Assembly: GCF_048593165.1 (NCBI RefSeq)
Contig: NZ_CP184271.1
Length of the DNA stretch: 64,000 bases
Direction: 5' to 3' (one strand)
Origin: Pectobacterium sp013449375
GTDB lineage: Bacteria; Pseudomonadota; Gammaproteobacteria; Enterobacterales; Enterobacteriaceae
The notes under the pieces are model-generated. The model saw only the letters and a list, made by a program, of their open reading frames with translations. It was not told the origin of the DNA and did not search any database. Shown one piece after another: positions 53,200 through 62,327 of this stretch (position 1 is the stretch's first letter; each line of letters opens with the position of its first letter). Both the position numbers and the translations under genes were made by a program.

Positions 53200-54735
53200 A
53201 TGAATTTACTTAAATCACTGGCTGCCGTCAGTTCCATGACCATGTTATCGCGCATTTTAGGATTCGTGCGTGATGCGATCGTTGCGCGTATTTTTGGTGC
53301 AGGTATGGCGACGGATGCTTTCTTTGTGGCGTTTAAACTGCCCAACCTGCTCCGGCGGATTTTCGCGGAAGGCGCGTTTTCACAGGCTTTTGTGCCTATT
53401 CTTGCCGAATATAAAAGCCAGCAGGGTGACGAGGCCACACGAACGTTCCTTGCTTATGTTTCCGGTATGCTGACGCTAATTCTGGCGTTGGTCACCGTAG
53501 CCGGAATGGTTGCTGCTCCTTGGGTTATTATGGTAACCGCGCCTGGTTTTGCCGCGACGCCAGAGCGCTTTGAGCTGACCTCGGGTCTGTTAAGAGTCAC
53601 GTTTCCCTACATACTGCTGATTTCGCTGACCTCTATGGTAGGGTCGGTGCTGAACACCTGGAACCGTTTCTCGGTGCCGGCGTTTGCCCCGACATTGCTT
53701 AACGTCAGCATGATTGGCTTCTCGCTGTTTGCTGCGCCGTATTTTAACCCGCCGGTGATGGCGCTGGCCTGGGCGGTGTTGGTGGGTGGTTTACTGCAAC
53801 TCGGCTACCAGCTACCGCATCTGAAAAAGATTGGCATGCTGGTATTGCCACGTCTGAAATGGCGGGAACCGAGTGTCTGGCGAGTCATGAAGCTGATGGG
53901 GCCTGCGGTTCTGGGCGTCTCGGTGAGCCAGATTTCGCTCATCATCAACACCATTTTCGCGTCCTTCCTCAGTGAAGGTGCGGTGTCATGGATGTATTAC
54001 GCCGATCGCTTGATGGAGTTCCCTTCCGGCGTTCTGGGTGTGGCGCTGGGAACGATCTTACTCCCGTCTCTGGCGAAGAGTTTTGCCAGTGGTAACCATG
54101 ACGAATACTCCCGTCTGATGGATTGGGGGCTCCGCCTGTGTTTCCTGTTGGCGCTCCCGAGCGCGGTGGCATTAGGTATTTTGGCTCAACCGTTAACGGT
54201 GTCGCTGTTCCAGTACGGCAAATTTAGCGCCTTTGATGCTTTAATGACTCAGCGGGCGCTGATTGCCTACTCGGTTGGGCTGATGGGATTGATTGTCGTC
54301 AAAGTGCTCGTGCCCGGTTTTTATTCCCGACAGGATATCAAGACGCCGGTTAAAATCGCGATCGTCACGCTGATTCTGACGCAGGTGATGAACCTGATCT
54401 TTATTGGCCCGCTGCAACATGCTGGTCTGGCGTTGTCCATCGGTCTGGCCTCCTGCCTGAATGCAGGGCTGTTGTACTGGCAACTGCGTAAGCAGGATAT
54501 TTTCCAGCCACAGCCGGGCTGGAAAGGTTTTCTGGTGCGTCTGCTAGTTGCGGTTATCGTGATGTCACTGGTTTTGCTGGGGATGCTGTGGTGGATGCCC
54601 GCATGGGATGACGGCAATATGACGATGCGAATTTTGCGTTTGCTGCTGGTGGTGGTTGCGGGAGCGGGGGCCTATTTTGCCACGCTGGCGCTGTTGGGAT
54701 TCCGCCCTCGGGATTTCGCCCGCCGTAGCGTGTGA
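53200..54735 (+). CDS. murJ: Lipid II flippase MurJ
   Basis: A 511-residue inner-membrane protein of the MOP superfamily (formerly MviN), with about 14 predicted helices. It flips lipid II to the periplasmic face for peptidoglycan synthesis and is essential in E. coli. The N-terminal segment SRILGFVRDAIVARIFGAG carries conserved family residues. In E. coli the flg genes follow; here argS converges on it, separated by a bidirectional terminator. Confidence 0.97.
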   Translation: MNLLKSLAAVSSMTMLSRILGFVRDAIVARIFGAGMATDAFFVAFKLPNLLRRIFAEGAFSQAFVPILAEYKSQQGDEATRTFLAYVSGMLTLILALVTVAGMVAAPWVIMVTAPGFAATPERFELTSGLLRVTFPYILLISLTSMVGSVLNTWNRFSVPAFAPTLLNVSMIGFSLFAAPYFNPPVMALAWAVLVGGLLQLGYQLPHLKKIGMLVLPRLKWREPSVWRVMKLMGPAVLGVSVSQISLIINTIFASFLSEGAVSWMYYADRLMEFPSGVLGVALGTILLPSLAKSFASGNHDEYSRLMDWGLRLCFLLALPSAVALGILAQPLTVSLFQYGKFSAFDALMTQRALIAYSVGLMGLIVVKVLVPGFYSRQDIKTPVKIAIVTLILTQVMNLIFIGPLQHAGLALSIGLASCLNAGLLYWQLRKQDIFQPQPGWKGFLVRLLVAVIVMSLVLLGMLWWMPAWDDGNMTMRILRLLLVVVAGAGAYFATLALLGFRPRDFARRSV

Positions 54736-54776
54736 CAATATTATTGAATACAATGACTGTCTTTGCCTGTAACGCA

Positions 54777-54808
54777 AAACGCCATTGGTGGTAGCACCAA
54801 TGGCGTTT
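54777..54808. terminator. Bidirectional terminator between murJ and argS
   Basis: AAACGCCATTGGTG pairs with CACCAATGGCGTTT around GTAG. T-rich flanks are modest on both strands. Confidence 0.88.
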
Positions 54809-54844
54809 GTGTTTCTAATGAATACGTTTTCAGTCGATGGAGAC

Positions 54845-56575
54845 TTACATCTTCTCGACGGTTTCGATGCCCAGCGTATCCAGACCTTGCTTCAGTGTTT
54901 TCGCCGTCAGCAGCGCCAGTCTCAGACGGCTTTGACGCACGTCGTCACTGTCGGCATTGAGAATCGGGCAGTGCTCGTAGAAACCAGAGAACAGACCCGC
55001 CAGATCGTACAGGTAGCTACACATCACATGCGGTGTGCCTTCGCGGGCGACGGTGGTGATGGTTTCTTCGAATTGCAGCAGACGCGTGGCAAGGGCAAAT
55101 TCGCGCTCATCGCTCAGCGTAATCGGCTGCGTTAAGCTGTCTTCCTGTATGCCCGCACGTTTGAAAATTGATGCGACGCGGGTGTAAGCGTATTGCATGT
55201 AAGGTGCCGTGTTGCCTTCAAACGCCAGCATATTGTCCCAATCGAAAACATAATCCGTGGTACGACTTTTCGACAGGTCGGCGTATTTGATCGCGCCGAT
55301 GGACACCACTTGCGCCAGCGCGGTTAACTCATTGCTTTCCATCTGTGGGTTTTTCTCTGCGATGAGCTTCAGAGCACGATCGTAGGCTTCATCTAACAAC
55401 TCAGACAGTTTAATCGTTCCGCCTGCTCGCGTTTTGAATGGCTTACCGTCTTTGCCCAGCATCATGCCGAACATATGGTGTTCCAGACTGACGGAATCAG
55501 GCACATAGCCCGCTTTCCGCACGATGGTCCAAGCCTGCATCAGGTGTTGATGCTGGCGGGAATCGATGTAGTAAAGCACGCGATCGGCGTTCAGGGTTTC
55601 ATAACGGTATTTGGCGCAGGCAATATCCGTTGTGGTGTAGAGGTAGCCGCCATCCTTTTTCTGGATGATGACGCCCATCGGTTCACCTTCCTTGTTTTTA
55701 TATTCATCAAGGAAAACCACCGTAGCACCTTCACTTTCTACCGCCAGACCTTTTGCCTTCAGATCGGCCACGATACCCGGAAGCATGCTGTTATACAGGC
55801 TTTCACCCATCACATCCTGCTTGGTTAGCGTGACATTGAGGCGTTCATAGTTGATCTGGTTTTGCGTCATAGTGATATCGACGAGCTTGCGCCACATCTG
55901 GCGGCAATACTCATCGCCACCCTGCAATTTCACCACGTAAGCGCGTGCGCGTTCGGCGAAATCGGCGTCTTCATCGTAGTGTTTCTTCGCTTCACGATAG
56001 AACGCTTCAAGATCGGACAAATCCATCTCGCTGGCGTTTTCGTTTTGCATTTTTTCAAGGTAGGCAATCAGCATGCCGAACTGCGTACCCCAGTCACCGA
56101 CGTGGTTGGCACGAATGACATTGTGACCCAGAAACTCCAGCGTACGGGCCGCGGCGTCACCAATGATGGTCGAACGCAGGTGGCCGACGTGCATTTCTTT
56201 CGCGACGTTAGGGGCAGAGTAGTCAATCACGATCGTTTGAGGTTCAACGGGGGTTAAACCCAGTTTTGGTGCATTCAGAGCGTTCTCAACCTGGCTCGCA
56301 ACCCACTGCTTATCGAGAAAAATATTAATAAATCCTGGGCCTGCGATTTCTGTTTTTTCCGCAATGCCCTCCAGCGCCAAAAGCTGGACGACTTTTTCGG
56401 CCAATTGTCGCGGCGGCATGCCCAGTTTTTTTGCCACGGCCATGACGCCATTGGCCTGATAGTCACCAAACTGTGCTTTTGCTGACTGACGAATCTGAGC
56501 TTCGCTGTCTGCTGGTGCGCCCGCGGCGGTTAACGCCTGGCTGACTTTTTCGGAGAGAAGAGCCTGAATATTCAC
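54845..56575 (-). CDS. argS: Arginyl-tRNA synthetase
   Basis: A 576-residue class I synthetase, close to E. coli ArgS (577). An N-terminal Add1 domain for tRNA D-loop recognition (about residues 1-110) precedes the catalytic core with the HIGH-type motif HVGH near residue 130. The C-terminal DALR anticodon-binding domain ends in TVEKM. Monocistronic on the minus strand; in E. coli argS lies near cutC and yecM, both found downstream here. Confidence 0.98.
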   Translation of the reverse strand: MNIQALLSEKVSQALTAAGAPADSEAQIRQSAKAQFGDYQANGVMAVAKKLGMPPRQLAEKVVQLLALEGIAEKTEIAGPGFINIFLDKQWVASQVENALNAPKLGLTPVEPQTIVIDYSAPNVAKEMHVGHLRSTIIGDAAARTLEFLGHNVIRANHVGDWGTQFGMLIAYLEKMQNENASEMDLSDLEAFYREAKKHYDEDADFAERARAYVVKLQGGDEYCRQMWRKLVDITMTQNQINYERLNVTLTKQDVMGESLYNSMLPGIVADLKAKGLAVESEGATVVFLDEYKNKEGEPMGVIIQKKDGGYLYTTTDIACAKYRYETLNADRVLYYIDSRQHQHLMQAWTIVRKAGYVPDSVSLEHHMFGMMLGKDGKPFKTRAGGTIKLSELLDEAYDRALKLIAEKNPQMESNELTALAQVVSIGAIKYADLSKSRTTDYVFDWDNMLAFEGNTAPYMQYAYTRVASIFKRAGIQEDSLTQPITLSDEREFALATRLLQFEETITTVAREGTPHVMCSYLYDLAGLFSGFYEHCPILNADSDDVRQSRLRLALLTAKTLKQGLDTLGIETVEKM

Positions 56576-56783
56576 CGGTTTACCTTAAATAAAAAATTAA
56601 GCCTTGCTTATACCATATTTGCCTTTCTTCGTCAGCAGACGGGGAGGGGCAACGGGATGTTCAGGCGAAAAAATACCCGCCAGGCGGGATAGGAAAAAGG
56701 AACGATGATAGAAGAAAAAGAGATAAGGAGAACACGACAAAAAGAGAATGTGATTTTAGGTAGAATAAATAAAAATCACGATC

Positions 56784-56903
56784 TTAACGCTTTCTTGACC
56801 GATTATTTGCACCAATTTTATGTGAGTCTCTGGTTTTAAAATGACGAAAAATAGCGTATGCCGCAATAGCGATAAGCGCGATGGATATAATGAGCAAAAC
56901 CAT
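56784..56903 (-). CDS. Possible 39-residue small membrane protein
   Basis: The minus-strand frame from ATG 56903 to TAA encodes a hydrophobic span at residues 2-19 (VLLIISIALIAIAAYAIF), then a basic tail ending RSRKR. This is the architecture of many enterobacterial small membrane proteins, with the tail probably cytoplasmic. Only a weak AGAG ribosome binding site lies upstream. I do not recognise a homologue. An overlapping 70-codon frame on the other strand (56841-57053) looks less like a protein. Confidence 0.5.
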   Translation of the reverse strand: MVLLIISIALIAIAAYAIFRHFKTRDSHKIGANNRSRKR

Positions 56904-57201
56904 GATGATATCTCTGCGTTATTATTTGTTTCCTTAATTTATATGTTTTTTTTGGGGCGTTCAATGGGGAGGTTATTATTTAAGATTCCTCCCAGAATAG
57001 ATTGCGAGAAGTATCGCAGATTACATCAGATAAAAAACATTTACGTTTATTAATCAAACGCCATGCTTACCTTTTCTTTGCATTTAATGCGTTTTACGTA
57101 ATGAAGGTGTAAATAAATGTACATGAATAAAAATAGAATTTAATTAGGATGTGCCACGGGTATGATATTCTCACAGTGCAAATGATGATTGATAATGTGA
57201 G
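56904..57201. other. Intergenic stretch before yecM
   Basis: About 300 strongly AT-rich bases. It should hold the yecM promoter and any promoter for the small ORF. The AT bias stands out against the flanking genes. No further feature is supported. Confidence 0.45.
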
Positions 57202-57774
57202 ATGCTGCGAGGAGTGTTACCCGATATGTTACCCGATGATTTGATAACGGATTTAGCGCGATTTGAGCAAGCGCTACAGGAATTGGCCGATGTGCTACAG
57301 TTGGATTTAGGCGCATTTCAGGCAGACCATATTTCGCTGCGCTGCCATCAGAATACGACGGCTGAATCCTGGAAAGCGGCGCTGCTAAAGTCTGGCCGTC
57401 TGCTGTCTGAAAACCAAATCAATGGCCGTACAATCTGCTTGTTTATTCTGGACAATGCCATCACGGTCGGTCCTTGGCAGATTACCTGTATCGAGCTACC
57501 GTGGCCGGGGAAAAAGCATTATCCGCATGAAGGGTGGGAACATGTAGAGCTGGTGCTGCCGGGAGAGGCAGAAACGCTGCATCAGCGTGCGCTAGCCTGC
57601 TTGTCTGACGATGCGCTGCGTACGCCGGGCATCAAGCTTAAATTCAGTTCTCCGCAAGGCGAAAAAGAGCGAATGCCTAATCCTACGCTGGCGGTAACCG
57701 ACGGGAAAGTGACAATAAAATTCCATCCATTTGATATACGGGATGTTGTCGCAAGCGAAATGTTGACGCTATAA
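57202..57774 (+). CDS. yecM: VOC-fold protein YecM
   Basis: A 190-residue protein matching E. coli YecM (188 residues), which has a vicinal-oxygen-chelate-like fold and a proposed metal site; its reaction is unknown. Conserved segments ADHISLRCHQN, PYPHEGWEH-like KHYPHEGWEH and NPTLAVTDGK are present. The start is uncertain: ATG 57202 gives the family length but lacks a good ribosome binding site, while ATG 57226 has GAGGAG 11 bases upstream and would give 182 residues. The start region carries a 12-base tandem duplication (GTGTTACCCGAT, ATGTTACCCGAT). Confidence 0.88.
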   Translation: MLRGVLPDMLPDDLITDLARFEQALQELADVLQLDLGAFQADHISLRCHQNTTAESWKAALLKSGRLLSENQINGRTICLFILDNAITVGPWQITCIELPWPGKKHYPHEGWEHVELVLPGEAETLHQRALACLSDDALRTPGIKLKFSSPQGEKERMPNPTLAVTDGKVTIKFHPFDIRDVVASEMLTL

Positions 57775-57830
57775 AAATAATGTATGGCTCGTACGTAGCG
57801 TAATCAGAAAGATAACATTGTCGGAAAGGT

Positions 57831-57866
57831 AAAATGGCATGTCACATTATTCATGCCATTTTCTTT
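57831..57866 (+). terminator. Rho-independent terminator after yecM
   Basis: AAAATGGCATG pairs with CATGCCATTTT, followed by CTTTT. The loop is ten bases. Confidence 0.85.
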
Positions 57867-58058
57867 TGCTGTGGAACAGATTAATAAAACTGTGGGTTAT
57901 GTCATGTTTATTTCGGCACTCTATCACGTTCATTGTGACCCCTGTCTCCTCACGATATGAATGTGAATGCCATAGTTATGACTTTACTCGGTCTGATGAT
58001 TCGCCGATTTTTCACTAATTAAGAAAAGTAGTCTGGGTGTTTACATGAAGGAGCCGCG

Positions 58059-58817
58059 ATGACGAAACTGGAAGTATGCTGTTATAGCCTTGATTGTGCC
58101 ATAACAGCAGCACAGTCTGGGGCTGACAGGATTGAACTCTGTGCCGGACAGCGAGAAGGCGGATTAACACCATCCTATGGTGTGCTGCGTGGTGCTCGTG
58201 AAAAGGTTACGATTCCTGTTCACCCGATTGTGCGCCCGAGAGGCGGCGATTTTTGCTACAGCGCGACGGAACTGGCTGCCATCAAATACGATATTGAGCA
58301 GATTCGCGAGATGGGGTTTCCCGGCGTCGTCGTCGGCGTGCTGAATGAGGAAGGGCACATTGATTTGCCCAAAATGCGCGAAATCATGGCGGTGGCCCAG
58401 GGAATGGCGGTGACTTTTCATCGCGCGTTCGATATGTGCCTGAATCCTTATATTGCGCTGGAACAGCTCACCGAGCTTGGCGTATCGCGCATATTGACCT
58501 CTGGGCAGCAGCAGACGGCGGAAAATGGGCTGCGGTTATTACGTGAACTAACACAGGCCAGTCGCGGTCCAATTATTATGGCGGGTTCCGGCGTGCGGTT
58601 GACTAACGTGCACAAATTTCAGCAGGCCGGTATCCGGGAACTGCACAGTTCTGCCGGTCAGTGGGCACCCTCTCCGATGCGCTACCGAAAAATCGGTGTG
58701 TCGATGTGTTCTGATACAGAATTCGACGAATTTAGCCAGTATTGCGTGGATGGCGATGTGGTAGCAGCAATGAAACGAGCGGTTAGCACGGATCGTGAAA
58801 TGCAGTATGTATCATGA
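58059..58817 (+). CDS. cutC: CutC family protein
   Basis: A 252-residue TIM-barrel protein matching E. coli CutC (248). It was named for copper homeostasis, but later work questioned a direct copper role; a hydrolase or deoxyribonucleotide function has been proposed. Motifs GADRIELCAGQREGGLTPS and TFHRAFDMC are typical. AAGGAG eight bases before ATG 58059 sets the start. It ends before a strong terminator and converges on cmoB. Confidence 0.95.
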   Translation: MTKLEVCCYSLDCAITAAQSGADRIELCAGQREGGLTPSYGVLRGAREKVTIPVHPIVRPRGGDFCYSATELAAIKYDIEQIREMGFPGVVVGVLNEEGHIDLPKMREIMAVAQGMAVTFHRAFDMCLNPYIALEQLTELGVSRILTSGQQQTAENGLRLLRELTQASRGPIIMAGSGVRLTNVHKFQQAGIRELHSSAGQWAPSPMRYRKIGVSMCSDTEFDEFSQYCVDGDVVAAMKRAVSTDREMQYVS

Positions 58818-58930
58818 CGTCAGGCATTTAATGGCGTGGTGATAGAGAGACAGCGTTGTTCTAAACACCACATCAGCATTCTTCAATTTTGCCGCGCAGC
58901 ATACCCTTCGGTTTGCATGGCAAGTACCAG

Positions 58931-58958
58931 GCCCCAGCGTGTTGCTGGGGCTTTTTTT
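58931..58958 (+). terminator. Rho-independent terminator after cutC
   Basis: GCCCCAGC pairs with GCTGGGGC around GTGTT, followed by seven T. Confidence 0.95.
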
Positions 58959-58973
58959 GTCGAGCGCAGTAAT

Positions 58974-59960
58974 TTAGGGCTGGTAGATACCGGGTTTACG
59001 AGCAACCAGTACGGCTCGTACCGGTGCGGGGTAGCCTTCCACCGTTTTGGTCGGATCTTCAGGATCGAGGAATTCAGCCAGCGATTCTGTAATCATCCAG
59101 TCTGTCCGACGCTGCTCCTGCGTTGTCGTGGTGCAGACATCGACGACGCGGACATCAACAAATCCGCATTTCTCAAGCCATGTGGTCAAGGCCGCCGCGG
59201 AAGGGATGAAATACACATTGCGCATTTGCGCGTAGCGTTCTCCTGGCACCAGCACCTGGTTTTCATCGCCTTCAATGACGAGGGTTTCCAGCACCAGTTC
59301 GCCACCTTCCACCAGCTGATTCTTCAATTGCCACAGGTGATCGAGTGGGGAACGGCGGTGATACAGCACGCCCATCGAAAACACCGTGTCAAACGCAGCA
59401 AGTTCGGGGAGTTGCTCAATGCCGAGCGGCAGAACGTGCGCACGTTGATCGTTGCCGAGCAGTTTACGTACCGCTTCAAATTGACATAAAAACAGCTGCA
59501 TAGGGTCAATGCCGACCGCCATCGTGGCGCCTTCACCGACCATCCGCCACAGGTGATAGCCACTGCCGCAGCCCACATCGAGAATCAGGCGGTTCTTCAG
59601 CGGGCTGATGTGCGGCAGAACGCGCTGCCATTTCCAGTCAGAACGCCATTCCGTATTGATATCCACGCCGTAAAGCGAAAAAGGGCCTTTGCGCCAGGGC
59701 ATCAGATTACGTAACAGCTTCTCAATGCCTTCTCGCTGACCGACTGAAATATCGGGCTCCATGCGTGCTGTAACGCTGTCATTCAAATCCAGAGACGTTG
59801 GTGTTAGCGAGGGAAGATGCTCCAGCGAGTTAAACCAGTGTTTGAACTTACCGTGCAAGGATTCCTGTTGCCAACTGCTGAGCTGTGAAGGCAGTGTGTT
59901 AAGCCAGTGGCTGAGCGGGCCTTTTGCGATTTGCTGATAAAAATTGCCGAAATCGATCAC
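58974..59960 (-). CDS. cmoB: tRNA U34 carboxymethyltransferase CmoB
   Basis: A 328-residue enzyme that transfers a carboxymethyl group from carboxy-SAM to ho5U34 of tRNA, giving cmo5U. The Rossmann motif ILDVGCGSGYHLWRM lies near residues 125-139 and GIDPMQLF near 148. Its start overlaps the cmoA stop by four bases, so the two are coupled. CmoM at 13142-13927 then methylates the product. Confidence 0.97.
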   Translation of the reverse strand: MIDFGNFYQQIAKGPLSHWLNTLPSQLSSWQQESLHGKFKHWFNSLEHLPSLTPTSLDLNDSVTARMEPDISVGQREGIEKLLRNLMPWRKGPFSLYGVDINTEWRSDWKWQRVLPHISPLKNRLILDVGCGSGYHLWRMVGEGATMAVGIDPMQLFLCQFEAVRKLLGNDQRAHVLPLGIEQLPELAAFDTVFSMGVLYHRRSPLDHLWQLKNQLVEGGELVLETLVIEGDENQVLVPGERYAQMRNVYFIPSAAALTTWLEKCGFVDVRVVDVCTTTTQEQRRTDWMITESLAEFLDPEDPTKTVEGYPAPVRAVLVARKPGIYQP

Positions 59961-60700
59961 GCCTTTTCCTCTGCTTTCACGGCTAATAACGAACCAAAAT
60001 TAAAACATTGAAACCAAACTTCGCTGTGCTCAAAACCGGCGCTTGCCAGCCGAGCTTTGTGGGCTTCTACCGAATCGGTCAGCATAACGTTTTCCAACAT
60101 ACTGCGTTTCTGACTGATTTCTAACTCGCTGTAGCCATTTGCTCGTTTGAAGTCGAGGTGCATGTTGAACAGTAATTCGCCGACGTTTTTGTCCGTAAAA
60201 TTGAATTTTTCAGAGAGGACGAGCACGCCGCCGGGATTGAGTCCCTGATAAATACGTTCGATGAGCACCTGTCGCTGGGAGGGTTCCAAAAACTGAAGCG
60301 TAAAGTTCAGCACCACCATCGACGCATTTTCGATATCAATGTTGAGGATATCGGCTTCTAGAATCTCGACGGGCGTATCGGAACGAAAAGCATCAATATG
60401 GCTGCGGCAGCGCTTTACCATGGCCGGAGAATTGTCTACCGCGATAATTTTGCAACCTGGAACATGGATATTGCGTCGCATGGACAGCGTCGCAGCACCC
60501 AGCGAGCATCCTAGATCGTAGACGTGGCTATCCGAGCGGACGAACCGTTCTGCCAACATGCCAATCATCGAGATGATGTTGGAATAGCCGGGTACAGAAC
60601 GTTGGATCATATCGGGAAAGACGTCAGCAACGCGTTCGTCGAATGTCCAGTCGCCTAAATTAGCAATTGGCACAGAAAAAAGCATATCGCGGTTTGGCAT
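59957..60700 (-). CDS. cmoA: Carboxy-SAM synthase CmoA
   Basis: A 247-residue enzyme that converts SAM and prephenate into carboxy-SAM, the donor used by CmoB. The start at 60700 (MPNRDMLFS) gives the exact E. coli length; an upstream in-frame ATG at 60742 adds 14 residues without support. Motifs VYDLGCSLGAATLS, NFTLQFLEP and KRANGYSELEISQKRSM are characteristic. Confidence 0.97.
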   Translation of the reverse strand: MPNRDMLFSVPIANLGDWTFDERVADVFPDMIQRSVPGYSNIISMIGMLAERFVRSDSHVYDLGCSLGAATLSMRRNIHVPGCKIIAVDNSPAMVKRCRSHIDAFRSDTPVEILEADILNIDIENASMVVLNFTLQFLEPSQRQVLIERIYQGLNPGGVLVLSEKFNFTDKNVGELLFNMHLDFKRANGYSELEISQKRSMLENVMLTDSVEAHKARLASAGFEHSEVWFQCFNFGSLLAVKAEEKA

Positions 60701-60873
60701 GGCAGAAAGTGCACTGAGAGTGATAGTAATTAAAGAGGGCATATTCTAGCAGAATACACCGCGGCCTTCACCTTTCACATTGTGTAGACGTAGGGTGTGG
60801 ACGAGGTTTTTGATTCTCGGACGCATACTGTCTGTGCGACCGAGAGAGGCTGCTGTCGTTCTTGTTTACACTA

Positions 60874-61269
60874 TCAATATAGCGAGAAAACCAGATCCCA
60901 GGGGAGGTAATAGAGGTTTGCTGCGATCATCAGGATTAGCGAGGCATAGGTTGCCGCCATACCTGAGCGCCGCCAGCGAAATTCACGGTGCCGCAGGCCG
61001 TAGTAGTGAACTAAACGTCCGATAATCAATAAAATACCGCAAAAATGGATCATGATGACAAGGGCGCCGTTCATTTCCATCAGCACCAGCAGGATCGCCG
61101 CAATCGGGATATATTCCACCGCATTGCCATGCACTCGGATTGCGGTTTGCAATTCATAAAATCCGCCGTCGCCATAAGCCACGCGATACTGCATTCTGAG
61201 TTTCACAACATCAATCGACAGCTTTGTCAACAAGATTGCGCCAAGCACGATATAGAGCGCACTTACCAT
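60874..61269 (-). CDS. yecN: MAPEG family membrane protein YecN
   Basis: A 131-residue protein with four hydrophobic segments, matching YecN of E. coli. It belongs to the MAPEG family (membrane-associated proteins in eicosanoid and glutathione metabolism); the characteristic ExxxxxP-type region reads AVEYIPIAAILL. Glutathione-dependent activity has not been shown for this member. Confidence 0.9.
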   Translation of the reverse strand: MVSALYIVLGAILLTKLSIDVVKLRMQYRVAYGDGGFYELQTAIRVHGNAVEYIPIAAILLVLMEMNGALVIMIHFCGILLIIGRLVHYYGLRHREFRWRRSGMAATYASLILMIAANLYYLPWDLVFSLY

Positions 61270-61423
61270 GTTTTACTCCGTAACCTAACCGAAAACGGCT
61301 TGCAGAATAATAGCTTTACCTCACGCAACTGTCGCCTGTAAAGGTCGATTTTTTTAGCGGAAATACGTTGCGTTGCCAAATGGTTTATAACCAAACGGGC
61401 TAGCACCCAGCCAGGCTGATGGT

Positions 61424-62239
61424 TCAAAAGAGCGTCGCCTGCTGTGGCCAATCCGGCTGGGGCGGCAAGGCCGGGTCGATCTCGGCAAGCAGAGGCCAAA
61501 GCCGCTGCGCCAGCGGCGGGGCATCACCAATATCCGGTGTGTGAATGAAGAAGAAGGGATTGGCCTCGCGCCACTGCGGCAGCTTGTTACGCCATGATTC
61601 GAACCAGCGAAGATTTTCTTCCTGCGTTTCACTACCGATAAAGCGGATCAACGGCTGTGTAGCGGTGAGCACAGCGTGTACCGGCACGCGAGGTTTCTTA
61701 CGTTGTGCTTCACGCATGGCTGCACTGTCTGGCGCGGCGTGATGAACCGGGCGGCTATCGAGAATCACACGGTTAATGTCGCGCTGCTGTAGCCCCTGAT
61801 TCAGTGCGCGCTCTTCATCGCCTTTGGCAAAAAACAGCGGATGGCGCACTTCCACGCCGTAGCTAAACCCCTGCGGTAAGGCATCAAGAAAACGCCACAG
61901 AACAGGTAGCTGCGCGGGACCGAAGGCGGCAGGGAGCTGTAGCCAGAGCTGCCCGATGCGGTGTTCAATCGGTTCAAGACATTGATAAAAAAGGCCGACG
62001 TCGCTGTCACAGCTCTGCAAGGCGGCTTTATGGCTGATCGTTGAAGGAAATTTGAAGCAAAAGCGGAAATTGTCATTCGTCATATCACGCCAGCGCTCGA
62101 CGACTTCGCGTGAAGGCAGTGCATAAAAGGTTGTATTACCTTCAACGCAGGTAAAGTAGCGGCTGTAGTCGGCAAGATCGTTTAACCCCAGCCGACTCCA
62201 AGCGGGATGCTGCCATTGCGGTAATCCGATGTACATCAT
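61424..62239 (-). CDS. yecE: DUF72 protein YecE
   Basis: A 271-residue TIM-barrel-like protein of the DUF72 family, matching E. coli YecE. Segments EGNTTFYALPS, FCFKFPSTISH and VEVRHPLFF are typical. Biochemical function unknown. The order yecE, yecN, cmoA, cmoB on one strand is that of E. coli. Confidence 0.93.
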   Translation of the reverse strand: MMYIGLPQWQHPAWSRLGLNDLADYSRYFTCVEGNTTFYALPSREVVERWRDMTNDNFRFCFKFPSTISHKAALQSCDSDVGLFYQCLEPIEHRIGQLWLQLPAAFGPAQLPVLWRFLDALPQGFSYGVEVRHPLFFAKGDEERALNQGLQQRDINRVILDSRPVHHAAPDSAAMREAQRKKPRVPVHAVLTATQPLIRFIGSETQEENLRWFESWRNKLPQWREANPFFFIHTPDIGDAPPLAQRLWPLLAEIDPALPPQPDWPQQATLF

Positions 62240-62327
62240 CGCACCATCATGTCATTGAATCTCAAGCAGGATGACGGTGATTATCGCGTAATTGTCATGG
62301 CAGCGCGAGTGAACCGAGAGAAATCGT

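Noticed and set aside
56841..57053. A 70-codon plus-strand frame between argS and yecM
   Set aside because: It lies in very AT-rich sequence without a ribosome binding site and has an odd composition; the opposite-strand 39-codon frame is more protein-like.
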